Part shown: positions 11,258-23,065 of the stretch, in pieces
Layout: every line of letters begins with the position of its first letter
How positions within the stretch are numbered: position 1 is the first letter of the stretch
Assembly: GCF_000708205.1 (NCBI RefSeq)
Contig: NW_014575562.1
Coordinates: 497,616 to 561,615 of the forward strand
Reading direction: 5' to 3'
DNA: 64,000 bases
Origin: Mixia osmundae IAM 14324
Taxonomy: Eukaryota > Basidiomycota > Mixiomycetes > Mixiales > Mixiaceae
Position numbers and translations under genes: made by a program
The notes under the pieces: generated by a model
Told to the model about the DNA's origin: nothing
Database searches by the model: none
Seen by the model: only the letters and a program-made list of their open reading frames with translations

Positions 11258-12602
11258 ATGGCTTCACAGTTCATTTTCTCGCCGAACGAACGAGTGCTCT
11301 GCTTTCACGGTCCGCTCATCTACGAAGCAAAGGTCGATTCTCAGCACCTACCCTTCCTCTTTCCACCGCTCATCTCACGTACTCCAGGTCCTGACGGCCG
11401 AGAACTGGACGGATGCACACAACTCTGGCCCAGGCAGAGGACCGCATTACAAAGTACACTACAAGGGCTGGAAGCAAACGTCCGTTTTTCCCTTGACCAA
11501 TTCATTTCTCGCGACTGACTTGGGCACGGGTGCTTGGGGACAGATGGGACGAATGGGTACCCGAAGATCGAGCACTGAAGTACAATGAAGAATCGCTAGC
11601 GAGACAGAGGCAACTGATCGACTCGCGCAAGGCGAAAGATCGTGCAGAACGAGAGCACAATAATGCGCTCAAGGCGTCCGCTGCTGCTGGACCCAGCAAG
11701 CCCAAAGATGGCTCGAGAGGCACAAAGCGAGGCAGGGAGAGCGGCGTGGAGCAGGTGCGACTCGCCACTCTCTCGGAAGTCGGAGAAGGCTGAAGAGGCA
11801 ATGCGTTGTGCAGGAAGAGGAGTTCTTGAAAAGACCCGAGATCAGACTGCCGATTCCTGACTCGCTCAAGATCCAGCTCGTAGAGGACTGGGAATCTGTC
11901 ACAAAGAATCAGCAGGTGCGCATGCCAAGCTTGCCCGGACTTGATCAGCTGACTTGATGAGCAGTTGGTGCCTTTGCCACGCGATCCGACGGTGAGCAAG
12001 ATTTTGTACAAGTATACCGAACATCTCAAGACCGTCAAGCCTACCGACAAGCTATCGTATATCGTCTTCTTTGTCCAGGTTGGCGATGCGCGGGACTGAT
12101 GTGAGGCGCAGACGATCACCTGCAACGGCGAAAGAAGTCGTGGCAGGTCTGCAAATCTACTTCAACAAGGCGCTCGGGAACAACCTGCTCTATCGGTTCG
12201 AGAGACCGCAGTACGGTGATATCCGGAAGCAACGTCAGTCTCGTACCACCTGAGACACACGTAAGCTGATCGAGTGCACGCAGACGATGGCGTAGAGATG
12301 TGTGACGTGTACGGCGCAGAACACCTCTTGCGTCTGTTTGGTGAGACACTGACAGTCTAGCTCTGCAAAGCTGAGCAAGAGCGACAGTCAATTTGCCGGA
12401 GCTCATCGCGCACACGTCCATGGATCCAGAAAGCACGGGCATCATCAAAGATGCCCTCGGCGACTTCCTCAAGTGAGACGCCTGACCGCAAGTCGGAAGC
12501 CGCTGACGAAGGTGCAGATGGTTCGCCAAGAATCAAAAGACGTTCTTCGTGTCCCACTATGACAATTCGAGCCCGTCTTACCAATCTCTGGCGAGACAAT
12601 AA
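11258..12602 (+). CDS. EAF3: Chromodomain-MRG protein, Eaf3/MRG15
   Basis: Nine exons (11258-11332, 11388-11479, 11544-11754, 11814-11915, 11965-12056, 12112-12215, 12284-12340, 12388-12472, 12518-12602) give 300 residues with phases closing exactly. The chromodomain runs from [19 protein letters not shown] through [20 protein letters not shown]. The MRG domain has [12 protein letters not shown], then [38 protein letters not shown] and [11 protein letters not shown]. Eaf3 reads H3K36 methylation in the NuA4 acetyltransferase and Rpd3S deacetylase complexes. Its stop codon lies only 9 bp from that of the convergent EMC8/9 gene. Confidence 0.94.
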
Positions 12603-12611
12603 GCTTGCAAT

Positions 12612-13359
12612 CTACAATGCCACTGTGGCTTCGTCAGGCTCGTCCCATCGCAGCCATCGGCAGCCGATATCGTCGAGATGCTCGTCGTAGTCGTGCACAG
12701 TCTGATGCGCTGCCTCCTTGAGCCCTTGTAACGCTATTGCAGGCAGTTCAGGCGCGACCTTCAATGTAGGCGCTTTGCTCGTCCCTATCGCTCTTGTCTG
12801 CTCTCTATGAATCAGCGCCTCGTCAACAAGGCTGCGAGGAGGACATACGATGAAGCCGGTCTGGCTTGCTGCTGCTTGCTTTGCATCGAGCTACAGTCAC
12901 AGCACTCGTCAGTCAGCCGACGGCGCGTACGGACCGAGAACGAAGCACCATCAGAAGTAGCGGCGGCGTTTGTGATCGCTTGGCTAGATGCAACGCCGCT
13001 TGCTCTAGTACTGGCGGTATCGCATTGTCGTCCAAGCGCGCATTGGCATAGTAGAACCCGACGAGTTGCTGCTTGGGTATCAACGTCGAAAGATGTGTGT
13101 CGAGCTGCAAGACTCTAAGCGTTCAGCACATGACAGGGGCTGCAAGCTGGGTGCTGACTATTGCCAGAGCCGACTGTAGAGCCATCGTGAGGCCCGTCCA
13201 GTGATGCAGCAGAGGAATGGCGTCGATGATATCCTCTGATGAGCTTTGGCTTGCAGTGAGGGCGCCGATACAGCATGCGTGTGGCCACTTGGCCGTGTGA
13301 TAGAACGACCTCAGATAGCTCCTTCTGTGCAGCACGTAGCTCGACTCTGCCTCTGTCAT
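12612..13359 (-). CDS. ER membrane protein complex subunit 8/9
   Basis: Four exons (13359-13159, 13104-12949, 12890-12849, 12797-12612) give 194 residues. The family pattern is clear: HTAKWPHACCIGALTA, IIDAIPLLHHWTGLTMALQ, LVGFYYANARLDD, and the end VHDYDEHLDDIGCRW. EMC8/9 are inactive MPN-like cytosolic subunits of the insertase that places tail-anchored and multi-pass proteins in the ER. The MPN metal residues are absent, as expected for EMC8/9. The third exon is only 42 nt. The gene is convergent with EAF3 and divergent from TPS1 (104 bp between start codons). Confidence 0.9.
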
Positions 13360-13463
13360 CGTACCTGACACTCGACCTGACGGGTGACGTTGACTTGCTC
13401 GCGTCGTGTAGCGCTTAGCTGGCAGCCTCCTCCTGAGGACGCTCGAGTCTCTGCAAAGCAGCC

Positions 13464-15831
13464 ATGGCATCGCCTGAAGAGTCATCAGACGAGCGTATGG
13501 CCGGCTCCTCCCTCACAGATGACGAGAGCAGACCAGCACGCCCACACATCGCACTAGACGCAGCAGCTCGAGCAAGTCGACAGACAAGACGGTCTCAAAC
13601 GCCCAGCACGGCCACATCCTATCGTCCGGCTTCTAGCTTCGGCTATTCTCATCCTCCCATTCGTCCACAGCTTGGACCTGGTCTGGCCGGTACTTCACCG
13701 CCCCGCCCACGTTCACGTTTGGGCGGTTCATCAAAGAATGGACTGATTGAGATGGTCCCTGTGCCCGCTAGCGGAGCTTCCATGAACCGACAACCCGCAA
13801 AGACAATCAAAAAGGATCAGGATGGCCATGCGAAAGCGCCCAGTCTGACAAAACTGGACAACAATTCGAGGATCATCATCGTTTCCAATCGTTTGCCTGT
13901 CACGATCAGTCGCAAGGAAGACGGGACGTACGACTTTGCAATGAGCAGCGGTGGACTCGTCTCTGCTCTCTCTGGTTGCAAACGTCAGATGGCCTTTACC
14001 TGGATCGGCTGGCCTGGTGCGCAACCTTGCCTGCACCCGCGCCCTCTTTTCTGATGAGACGCGTCAGGGTTTGATCCGCCCGACGACGAGAAGGAAGAGC
14101 TCACTCGACGACTCATGGAAGAGTACTCCTGCAAGCCTGTCTTCATGTCGGCCGAAATCGCGGATCGGCATTACAACGGCTTCTCCAATTCCATCCTCTG
14201 GCCACTTTTTCACTACCGTGCGTTTGTTAGATGCGTCTTTGACATGTGCTCAAGGTCTTCGTCGTCGTCCACAGATCCAGCGGAGATCGTTTTTGACGAG
14301 CTGAACTGGCTTGCGTATCGTGAAGCCAACATGCTCTTTGCAGAGGCCGTCAGAAAGGAAGTCAGAGCGTCCGACATGGTATGGGTACAAGATTATCACC
14401 TCATGCTCCTGCCGATGATGCTACGCGTCACCATCGAAGGCCTCTCGAGTATGGGCGAATCGGCCGAGAAAGAGATGAAGAATCTCTATCGGGGCTTGCA
14501 GCGAACCGAGAGCAGAAAGCGAATCGCAACCCAGGGCGCAGGCACGAGCGATGGCGATACCACTCGAGGCAATATCAAGATTGGCTTCTTCCTTCACACT
14601 CCCTTTCCGAGTTCGGAAATCTACAGGTGCACTTCTTTCGATCGTCCAGAGACGCGGCTGATGCGCCCACAGGATCTTGCCGGTACGGCGAGAGATCTTG
14701 ATGGGTCTCTTGCATTGTGACCTCATCGGCTTCCACACCTACGACTATGCCCGTCATTTTCTGTCGAGTTGTACGCGCATTCTCGGCGTGCCCACCATGC
14801 CCAACGGTGAGCTTCTTTCACGAGTGAGAGAGGGCGAAGCTCATGTGGTCGCGCAGCTGTCGAATTCGATGACCGGTACGCCAACGTGGGCACCTTCCCC
14901 ATCGGCATCGATCCGGACACTTTTGTCGAGGTTGCTTCTCACCCTTGTCGCATGATCTCGGCTGACACATCGGTCAGGCGCTGGCTAAACCGAAAGTGTC
15001 GGATCGGATCGCTGCTCTCCGACATCGGTTCGAGGGCATCAAGATCATCGTTGGCGTGGACAGACTCGACTACATCAAAGGCGTGCCCCAGGTGCGCAGT
15101 AGATTTCATGGATTTTGAGCACGCTGACATGGTAACAGAAACTGCACGCCTTTGAGATCTTTCTCTCAGAGCATCCGGAATGGATTGGTAAGGTCGTTCT
15201 CGTTCAAGTCGCGGTACCCTCTCGAGGCGACGTCGAAGAGTATCAAACCTTACGCGCAATGGTCAATGAGCTCGTCGGACGTATCAACGGACGATTCGGA
15301 ACCGTCGAACATATGCCGATACATTTCATGCACCGGAGCGTCGACTTTGACGAGCTGTGCGCTCTCTATGCCATCTCTGATGCCGCTCTCATCACTTCTA
15401 CACGCGACGGCATGAACCTCGTACGTCTATGCGCTGCCTGGTAGAGACAAAGACTGAGACGGAGTCAGGTCTCATACGAGTATATCGCTTGTCAGAAGGG
15501 TCAGCACGGCGCGTTGATCCTATCAGAGTTTACGGGTGCTGCGCATTCTCTCAACGGATCCATCATCGTCAATCCTGTACGTACTTCGTCTCGTCTACCG
15601 ATGGCGATTGACAGTTCTGCAGTGGAACACAGCGGAAGTAGCGGACGGCATTCACAAAGCGTTGACGATGCCGCCCGCATTGCGCAAGGCGAACTACGAG
15701 AAGCTCTACAGCTACATCTCCAAATACACGGCCGCATAGTGAGTCTTTCTTGACTTGCCCTTTACCGTCACACTCAAGTGACGTGTAGCTGGGGACTCTC
15801 ATTCGCAAGTTGGTTGCAACATCAGGCCTAG
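13464..15831 (+). CDS. TPS1: Trehalose-6-phosphate synthase (GT20)
   Basis: Ten exons give 641 residues: 13464-14016, 14068-14217, 14275-14626, 14673-14806, 14857-14930, 14978-15091, 15139-15420, 15469-15576, 15623-15738, 15789-15831. A disordered extension of about 130 residues precedes the GT20 domain (IIIVSNRLPVTI). Landmarks are AEIADRHYNGFSNSILWPLF, WVQDYHLMLLP, GVDRLDYIKGVPQKLHAFE and TSTRDGMNLVSYEYIACQ. The enzyme joins UDP-glucose and glucose-6-phosphate to make trehalose-6-phosphate, a stress protectant precursor and glycolysis regulator. No TPS2-like phosphatase domain is attached. Fungal Tps1 is usually near 500 residues, so the amino-terminal extension is extra and of unknown role. 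Confidence 0.95.
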
Positions 15832-15888
15832 ATACACACGCAGGATACGATCGTGTTGATGTACAAACACTGCAGCGAGATACAATGA

Positions 15889-17034
15889 TTATAGATGGAC
15901 CATGTCTGGCCTAGAGACCTGGCTGTCTGCAAACGGATTCTGTGCATCGGACTCGGGCGTATTTGGCTGGAAGCTGCTTCGTGTTCGTCCTGTGCTTTCC
16001 GAATAGATTGATGAAGACGAAACGCGCGACATTGCGAGTTGGGCATGCAAAAAGGCCAGATAGCTTTGCTGCTGAGGTGCTCGCTCGGCATACGATGGCG
16101 GCGACGACGACAGTCTCGAGAGGTGGTTGTGCCGTTTGGGAAAGGATGTCTGCGCCATATCACCAGCAGCAAAAACGTCTGTCATTGAGCTTCGCATGGT
16201 CGATGTTGGCGAGGAAGGTCTCAATCTTGCGTGCGATCTTCGCGAGCGTGATCGAGAGACTTTGCGTGCTACGAATGTGAGTAGCATGGCAAAGAGCACG
16301 AGCGGGACGAGAATGGCAACGATGAGGATGCTCGATGAGATGTGGGTCGGAGAAGTCTGGTCAGTGCCGGCTTGTATAGAGGTCGGCAGTGGAGTGACAG
16401 GTTCCAGAGCGGTAGGTGTGGGTGAGACGATGGTAGGTACGGCGAGAAAGGTACTCGTTGGAGCTGCTATGGCGCTCGTGGCACTCGTCTTTGGCTTTCG
16501 GCCCTATCTCAATTCAATGTGAGATATATGCGTCATTTTGGCAGTAAGCTCACTTTGTAATCGCTTGCTGCAATGTTGAAGAGCTTGTCAGAGCTACCGC
16601 AAGGATCGCTGGTCATGCCAGGGCAGTCTGCGTTGCATCTCGAGATTGCCACCGCATCCTGCAAAGAATCAGCCACAGAAATCAGGAGATACCAAAACAC
16701 AAACGTCTGCATCGGGAAAGCCTAGACATCCACAAGCACTGATGGAGACGCCAAAGTAGCCATAGTGCTGATTTTGACAGTGATCTGCGCATGCTTGCCA
16801 GGCGACATTGGAAGTATTGCTCGAGACCGCGCTCAGATCGGAAAGGCCGAGCGTATAGCAGCCAACGTATGCTTGGGAGTTGATGTTGTAAGGATCTCGC
16901 TCCACGCTGACATCCTGCGCTGATGAGCTGCTTGAGGCCGGACTGGTCGAAGCGTTTTGAGCAGTCTGATTGGACGCCATTCCATCGTTTCTTGGTGATG
17001 GCGGTGCAGGATCGCGATCAGCTTTCTTTGGCAT
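15889..17034 (-). CDS. WSC-domain single-pass membrane protein (5' end uncertain)
   Basis: Three exons are supported (17034-16705, 16658-16554, 16503-15889), about 349 residues. A WSC-type domain has eight Cys: YVGCYTLGLSDL, WQACADHCQNQHYGYFG, ACGCLGFPDAD, CNADCPG and DPCGSSDKLFN. A Ser/Thr/Pro-rich stalk follows, then one membrane segment (SSILIVAILVPLVLFAMLL) and a basic, Ser-rich cytosolic tail. This is the layout of wall-stress sensors of the Wsc/Slg1 kind. The ATG at 17034 gives no signal peptide, so an upstream exon is likely missing. A hydrophobic stretch (SLSLVILFV) is encoded around 17230 but I could not join it. The stop is 57 bp from that of TPS1. Confidence 0.75.
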
Positions 17035-18530
17035 GCTGGTACGATAAGCTCGCTTCGGAAGGAGGAGATGAGATGTATCGCCGCAGTGCTGCGAGGGCTG
17101 TGATCCGACATTCTGCCGCTCTGCCTCTCAGAGAATCGGCTCGGTAGCGAGAAAGAGGCGAATTGTAGTCCGTGCGCAAAGGTGAGAATGCATTGAACAA
17201 CACTGCACAAAGAGGATGACGAGAGAGAGGGAGATATCGAGGAGGTCAGGTAAATCCCTTGTAGGGTCTTCACAGCGCAGCGCGGAGACGCAAGCATCGT
17301 CCGGCTTGCTCGGCTAATGTAGATAAGTTTGTATTTGATCATCATTGGATGGGATGAGGAATGTAGGCTACCAGAAATGACGCTATGAGGCGGAAGATGA
17401 GGCTGCATTGTTGGGTATAAGAGGCCAAGCGCAGCGGACAGACGAACGCGCGTGCGGAACAGCGCAGAATAGAAGAAAAAAAAACGAATTTCAAGAGAGA
17501 CACGCGCGCGAAAAATGAATGTTTTCAGCCGAGACGCCACCCCGCTGCTGGACGAGCCAGCTGCGAGACTTCCTCGCCGGTCAATCAGGCAGTTCTCTCG
17601 AGCGAGAGTGTGCTCAGCAGTACACGGATCCGAGTCACTGGATCAAACAGGTCGTCAGGAGACCCATTTGACCGAGAGCGACTCGATTGCGAGCGCCAGG
17701 CACCGTACCGGAGAATCGCCCACCCTGCTTCTCTGGCAAGCTTGGACTCGTTCCGTCTGCCCACCACCGACGCATTGGTGACCACGCCACGATAGCTACA
17801 CTATCTATTGATACACATCCCTGCCAGCAAAGCCAGCAAGACTTTATCGCCCGCAAAGGATCTGTTCAGCCAGGCACAGCACCGCGCTCAACCGCCGGCT
17901 CAGACCGTCACCCTTACTGTCGAGGCCTACGGCATACAATTGGCACCCGCTGACCGAGTACTCTGCTACAGACACGAGCGCGAGCTTTCCGCTCGGTCGC
18001 GAGAGTAAGCAGACTCGATCCGAGGTCGAAGCGTCAGATCCTCGCAGTCTTTGCAGAAGATTGTCTGCCTCTTACGCGGTCAGCTCGACCTCATTGACGG
18101 ACTTGTTAAGCTCGTCTGCACAAGGGCATTTCTCACTTCCAATCACACGGCACGCTATTCACACTTTGTCTCCCTCACATTGCGATAGAGTTTGAGCCTC
18201 ATCGAGCCTAGATCGCTCGCATCGCATCGCCTTTAGGTCAGTCCATCCAAGTAACACCGTATCTGAGCCCTAGCTGACTGTCATTGCTCATCCCTTCTCA
18301 CTGCTGACCGTCGTTGCCACCTTTTACACCGCTCTCCCGCTCGTCTGCATCTGCCGCATACCGCCTACACTCTCCACCTCGGCCGTGGCTAAATCTGCCG
18401 AAATTGTTCGCCTGGATCAATGTCAACGCTGTGTTGCTCTTACGCACGGACGTCGCTCCATCTCGCCTTCACGCGCATCGGTTGATATTACGCGCTTCTG
18501 TGCAATCAGGCGCGATCTACGCTGCCCAGC
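17035..18530. promoter_or_regulatory. 1.5-kb divergent intergenic region
   Basis: This sits between the WSC gene (left) and the AT3-GT2 fusion gene (right). It contains pyrimidine-rich tracts on both strands. Several open frames of 60-90 codons have no recognisable domain. It may hold the missing first exon of the WSC gene near 17200-17340 and 5' leader exons of the fusion gene. No RNA gene was recognised. Confidence 0.35.
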
Positions 18531-21500
18531 ATGTTCAGCTCGGGCAACTATGACGCCGACGAGCGCAATGCTCGTCACAGGCAACACTCGACAGAGTCTG
18601 GCTCATCCAGACCGTCTTACGAGATGCCCAACAGTCGCAATCTTGGCACTTTTGGGTATGGCTCATCTCAGGCAAGCCCTCATCACTCGCACCAGAACTC
18701 ATCAGTCTCTTCGGTCTCTGGTGTGGACGATGAGGATGCGCCATACCATCCATCGGCGCTAGCACAACAGCCTTATCATTCGCTCTCGACGTATCAGCAG
18801 ACTTCCAGACCAGGCACGCCTGGTCTTGACGCTTCGCCAGATCGTAGAGATACCGACCGGACCTCCAACGGCTCTTCGAACTCGTCTGGCGAACATACCA
18901 AGGTTGACTCTAGAAGTCCGAGCGAGCAGAATCTGCGCGATCCACACCGAGAGGTTCGTTTTGACCGCTTGCATGTTGACGTGAACTCAACTGACCGATC
19001 ATGTCTTAGTCTGATGCGTCTCACTATGACAACGAGGGCATGTACAACCAGCGATCCAACGATTCGACCGCCTACATAGGCTCGCCCGTCTACCCGCCAG
19101 GCTCGCCCACTTCCGGACAGTCTCACAATGGCATGTTCGGTCAAGTTTACGGCAGTCGCTATCGGCAAGGCTCGTACACAACCGATAGTGCTCGCGCATC
19201 AACGATCTTGAATGACCAGATCCAGACTATACCCTACAACAACTCTTCGCGGGTAGCGCTCAATAGCGAATGGCGAAGCTCTGTTGGTTCGGATCTCGGT
19301 GGGCATCACAAAGATGCTCTTTACGGTACCGGCAAAGAAGGCTTCGACTCGGGCGAGATGGCCATCCTCGATCCTGACACAAAGGAGAAGTCAGGCGGCA
19401 AGGGCTCGACTTATGTCTCTCTACCACCAGGCTCGCCTACAATGAACGAAAAGGGCGGATTTCCCGCGTCGCCGACCAAGGCAGAACCGGCAATTGTGCT
19501 CAGCCGTGTCAATCGTCTGGCCTGGATCGACGGGCTCCGTGGTCTGGCATCGATTGTCATTTTCACCCATCATTTTGCCGATCTGACATGGTCACGGAGT
19601 CATCCCGATACACTTGCAGAAGGCTCGGTCTACTTCTTCATCCGCAACGGTCAACTGGCGGTCTGCATGTACTTCTTGCTCGGTGGTCGCGTTCTGGCGC
19701 ACTCGTTTCTCAAGTCCGCCTTCGCTGTGCCTAAAGTCCCCAAGGATTCGCACGGCGTGCCGATTCCGGGCGCAGTAGCACCCAAGATGGGTTCGCCTAA
19801 ATGGCTCACATTGTCTTCATCGCTCTTCCGTCGCTCAATCCGTCTTGCCTTGCCCGCCATCGCCATTGGCTTCATTCAATGGGTCGTCGCTAAGTCTGGC
19901 ATCATCAATGATACCCCGATCCAGGCCGCAACGATGTACTTGCAACCTAGCGATCTTTGGGCGCCAACGTGGAACTACATTGGCAACTTCTGGGGTTTCC
20001 TGCAGTTCGTTCTCGATCTGTTTACGAATAACAACCATCAGTACATGCTGGCCGCTGGCTCGGCTCTCTGGACGACTTACAACCAGTTCTGGGGATCTGT
20101 GCTTGTCTACATCGTCGCTGCTACCGTCGCTCCCCTCGCCTGGCGCGGCCGATACCTGCTATACTCCCTTATCTTGCTTGCGCTCTGGCATTACTCCTCA
20201 CCCAATTTCCTATACATCGCAGGACTTTGGCTGGCCGACGCTCATGCGGCCGGGTTCATCCGCAAGATCCAGGATCATTGGATGCCCACGGTCGCTATCG
20301 AGATCTGCGTCATGGCGATAGCTCTGGCGTTCATCGCAGGAGGAGGCAAGGTAGCCACGCCTGCGAACAACGCTATTGCTTCCATCTCGATCAACGATGG
20401 CAAATATGGTTATGATGCGACACTAGTCTGGCCGCAACTCATGCTGATGGCCAACTGGATCCCGCCCACTATGATCATCATCTGGATCGAGCTCAGTCAC
20501 GCCATGCAATGGTTCGCCAGCTGGGGCATCTTCGTCTGGATCGGCAAAGTCTCCTACGGGTTCTATCTCATGCAGTTCCTGACGCTCTACGGCATCATGC
20601 CTCATCTGATCATCCACTTTGCCAGCCAAGGCAAATCGTACTGGGACTATGTCATCCCCGCATACATCCTGTCTTTACTGTTCAACTTTGTCGTCGCATG
20701 GGTTGCTTATCACGTACTCGATCGTCTCGGTCTTAAGCTCGGCAAGTGGATCTGGGACGGCTTCTTTGTCACCAAGCCGAAAAACGCAAGCGCACTGCCT
20801 TACAAGATGGTTCGCGCTTTCGGACATTGGGTCGTTCACCAGCCTGGTGAGAGCTATCGCGACATGGTCAACGGCACGGCAAGCTCTGTTCGTGGCTTCA
20901 TCAAGACCTGCAAGACCATTCGGCATTGGCGTTCGCCGGCGGTCAGACCCGTCATTGTCAGCCCAACCGATCCGGATCTTCTTGCTCAGCTACACTCGAC
21001 GCGATGGACTGCAGATCTCAGTCAGGACCGCGAAGCGGTCAGAACGGCACGCTTGCTCAACGTCCAGCAGTACGCCTGGCTCGTGCACATTTGGCTGATC
21101 CCTGCTATCGCCGGCATGTGGGTCTACTTCCACCCTACGGGTGGCTGGACATTTGACGGTATCACCTTTTCGACTCTGTGGCGATTCATCTGGATCCTGT
21201 CGGTGCCGAATTGTCTCGCTGCCTACATTGGCTTCTGTACACCCGATCGAGCGCCGAGCAAGAAGGTCATGGATAAGAAGCCCGTTTGCCGAGAGCATAT
21301 CCGCAACTTCTTCATCTTGCTCGTCACAAAGGGCTCAAACGAGGGCGCGGTCCGACGTGGTTACAACAAGCTCATCAAACTCGAGAAGTACCATCCTGCA
21401 GTCAAGGTCATCCTGCTTTCCGACGAGCCATACTCTTACCCTGGTGCGTCGCTTGGCGTAATGACGTGTATCTGCGCTGATAGTCGTCTGCAGATCTGCA

Positions 21501-22506
21501 AAATGTGGTTTGTCCCAAGGCGTACAAGTCACCGCTCGGCAAGGCAAAGTACAAAGCCCGCGCGCTTGACTATTTCCGATACCATGTCTCACTTGGCGTG
21601 TACGACTGGATTTTGCACATGGACGAAGAATCGGTCACAGACGGAGAGTCGCTTCGTCGATGCATGGACTTCATCCGATACACGCCACATCACTTTGGTC
21701 AAGGCATTATCCTATACAATGGCGAAGGCTTCTGGAACAACTGGTATTTCACTGTCGCAGACGGTATTCGTGTTGGCGACGATCTCGCGCGCTTCCACTT
21801 CCAGAACAGCGTCATTCATCGGCCAGTCTTTGGCGTCCACGGCTCTTTCCTCATGACATCTGGCGAAATGGAAAACGAGTGCACTTGGGATTTCGGCTCG
21901 CTTGCCGAAGATTTCGAATTCTCCCAGGACGCATGGAACAGGGGCTTCACTTGCGGACGCATACACGGCATCGTTCGCGAGCAGTCTCCGACATCCTTGC
22001 GCGATTTCCTCAAGCAACGTCGGCGTTGGTTTATGGGTATCCGAGACATCAAGGGTCTTTACGGCTTACCGAATCTCGCTATCAACTTGTGGATCGTCGG
22101 CGTGTTCACGCTCGCAGTCACAATCATCAATTTGCCTTTTGGTACGTTGCTTGACGTAGCATCAATTTGCATCCGCTGACCTGCAGATTGCAGTCATCAT
22201 CGACAGCTCAAAGACACCGCTCTGGATCGCCATCTGTGCCGATTTCTGCTTCATTACGTTCTACACGCTATATCTATGGGGTATTCTATTCCAAGAGCTT
22301 GACGCAGGCACAAAGTGGTGGAAGATCTGCATCCACATGCCTTGCTCGATCGTCATCCAACCGTTTGCTTCGGTCGCAGAAGGTCTGTCGGCTATCTGGG
22401 CAATGAGCTCCGAAGACTTTGGCAAATTCGAAGTCATCGTCGTACGTACTTCTGCTGCTTCACCGCAATCGAATGCTGATGTGCTGTCAATCTGCAGAAA
22501 AAGTAA
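18531..22506 (+). CDS. Fusion of acyltransferase-3 membrane domain and Egghead-like GT2 glycosyltransferase
   Basis: Five exons (18531-18953, 19010-21443, 21494-22141, 22194-22441, 22498-22506) give 1253 residues. Residues 1-300 are a Ser/Tyr/Gly-rich cytosolic region. From about 308 an acyltransferase-3 domain begins with RLAWIDGLRGLASIVIFTHH (conserved His); FRRSIRLALP and about ten membrane segments follow to about 725. After a linker and two more membrane segments comes a GT2 domain with ILHMDEES near 995, FGQGIILYNGE, AEDFEF near 1090 and FLKQRRRWFMGI near 1126. These are the DxD-like, ED and Q(R)RRW motifs of processive GT2 enzymes and resemble Egghead/BRE-3. The final membrane segments end in VIVKK. 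One exon crosses both domains, so the fusion is not two mis-joined genes. Likely a polysaccharide or glycolipid enzyme coupling sugar transfer with O-acylation; substrates unknown. Confidence 0.9.
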
Positions 22507-23065
22507 GGTAGCTCGCACACCCCGCCCGGCAGACTCGCATCATCGCAATCTCATATGGACACTTTGTTCGCACACGACCGTAGGCTCATTGCCACACAGC
22601 TCAGTGGTCTTCCTGTGCCCTAGACATGTAATGCAATCATTATGGCATCCATAGTTACTGCAGCGTGAATGTCACCGCGCTTGGCAATGACCACGTGACG
22701 TGAAGCGGCCGACAGGCCACCCCGCACTTGATTCGTCAAAGGTTGCAATCACTTACTCGACGCAATAGGACACAAGCAAGCGCGGACAGTATCGAGTGAG
22801 GCAAGCACGTCAAGCACGTGCCTGCCTCTGCGCTAGAGGCTGCGCCGCTGCACACTACGCTCGACCGCTGTCCGAGGCTGCGGAACGGAGCAAAGAACCG
22901 CGTGACCACCTTTGTCCGAGGAGCTGAGCCTGGGTAGCTGACCGAGCGTGCCCAAGAGCGCCCTCGCCTGTTCATACGGTTCGATAAAGCTTCGTACCAA
23001 CCAACCTCAACAGTCATACGCCTAGCACAACGCTGGGGAACGCTCGTTGGGCTTATCGCGCAGTC
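22507..23065. other. Intergenic region
   Basis: About 560 bp lie between the fusion gene and the next gene on the same strand. It would hold the 3' untranslated region of one and the promoter of the other. No conserved frame or RNA gene is seen. Confidence 0.4.

Noticed and set aside
16833-17540. 235-codon minus-strand frame at the start of the WSC gene
   Set aside because: It is in a different frame from the Cys-rich WSC exon and has no recognisable domain; only a short hydrophobic piece may belong to the real 5' end.
20619-21098. Several 75-160 codon frames overlapping the AT3-GT2 gene
   Set aside because: They are alternative frames of a strongly conserved membrane protein.
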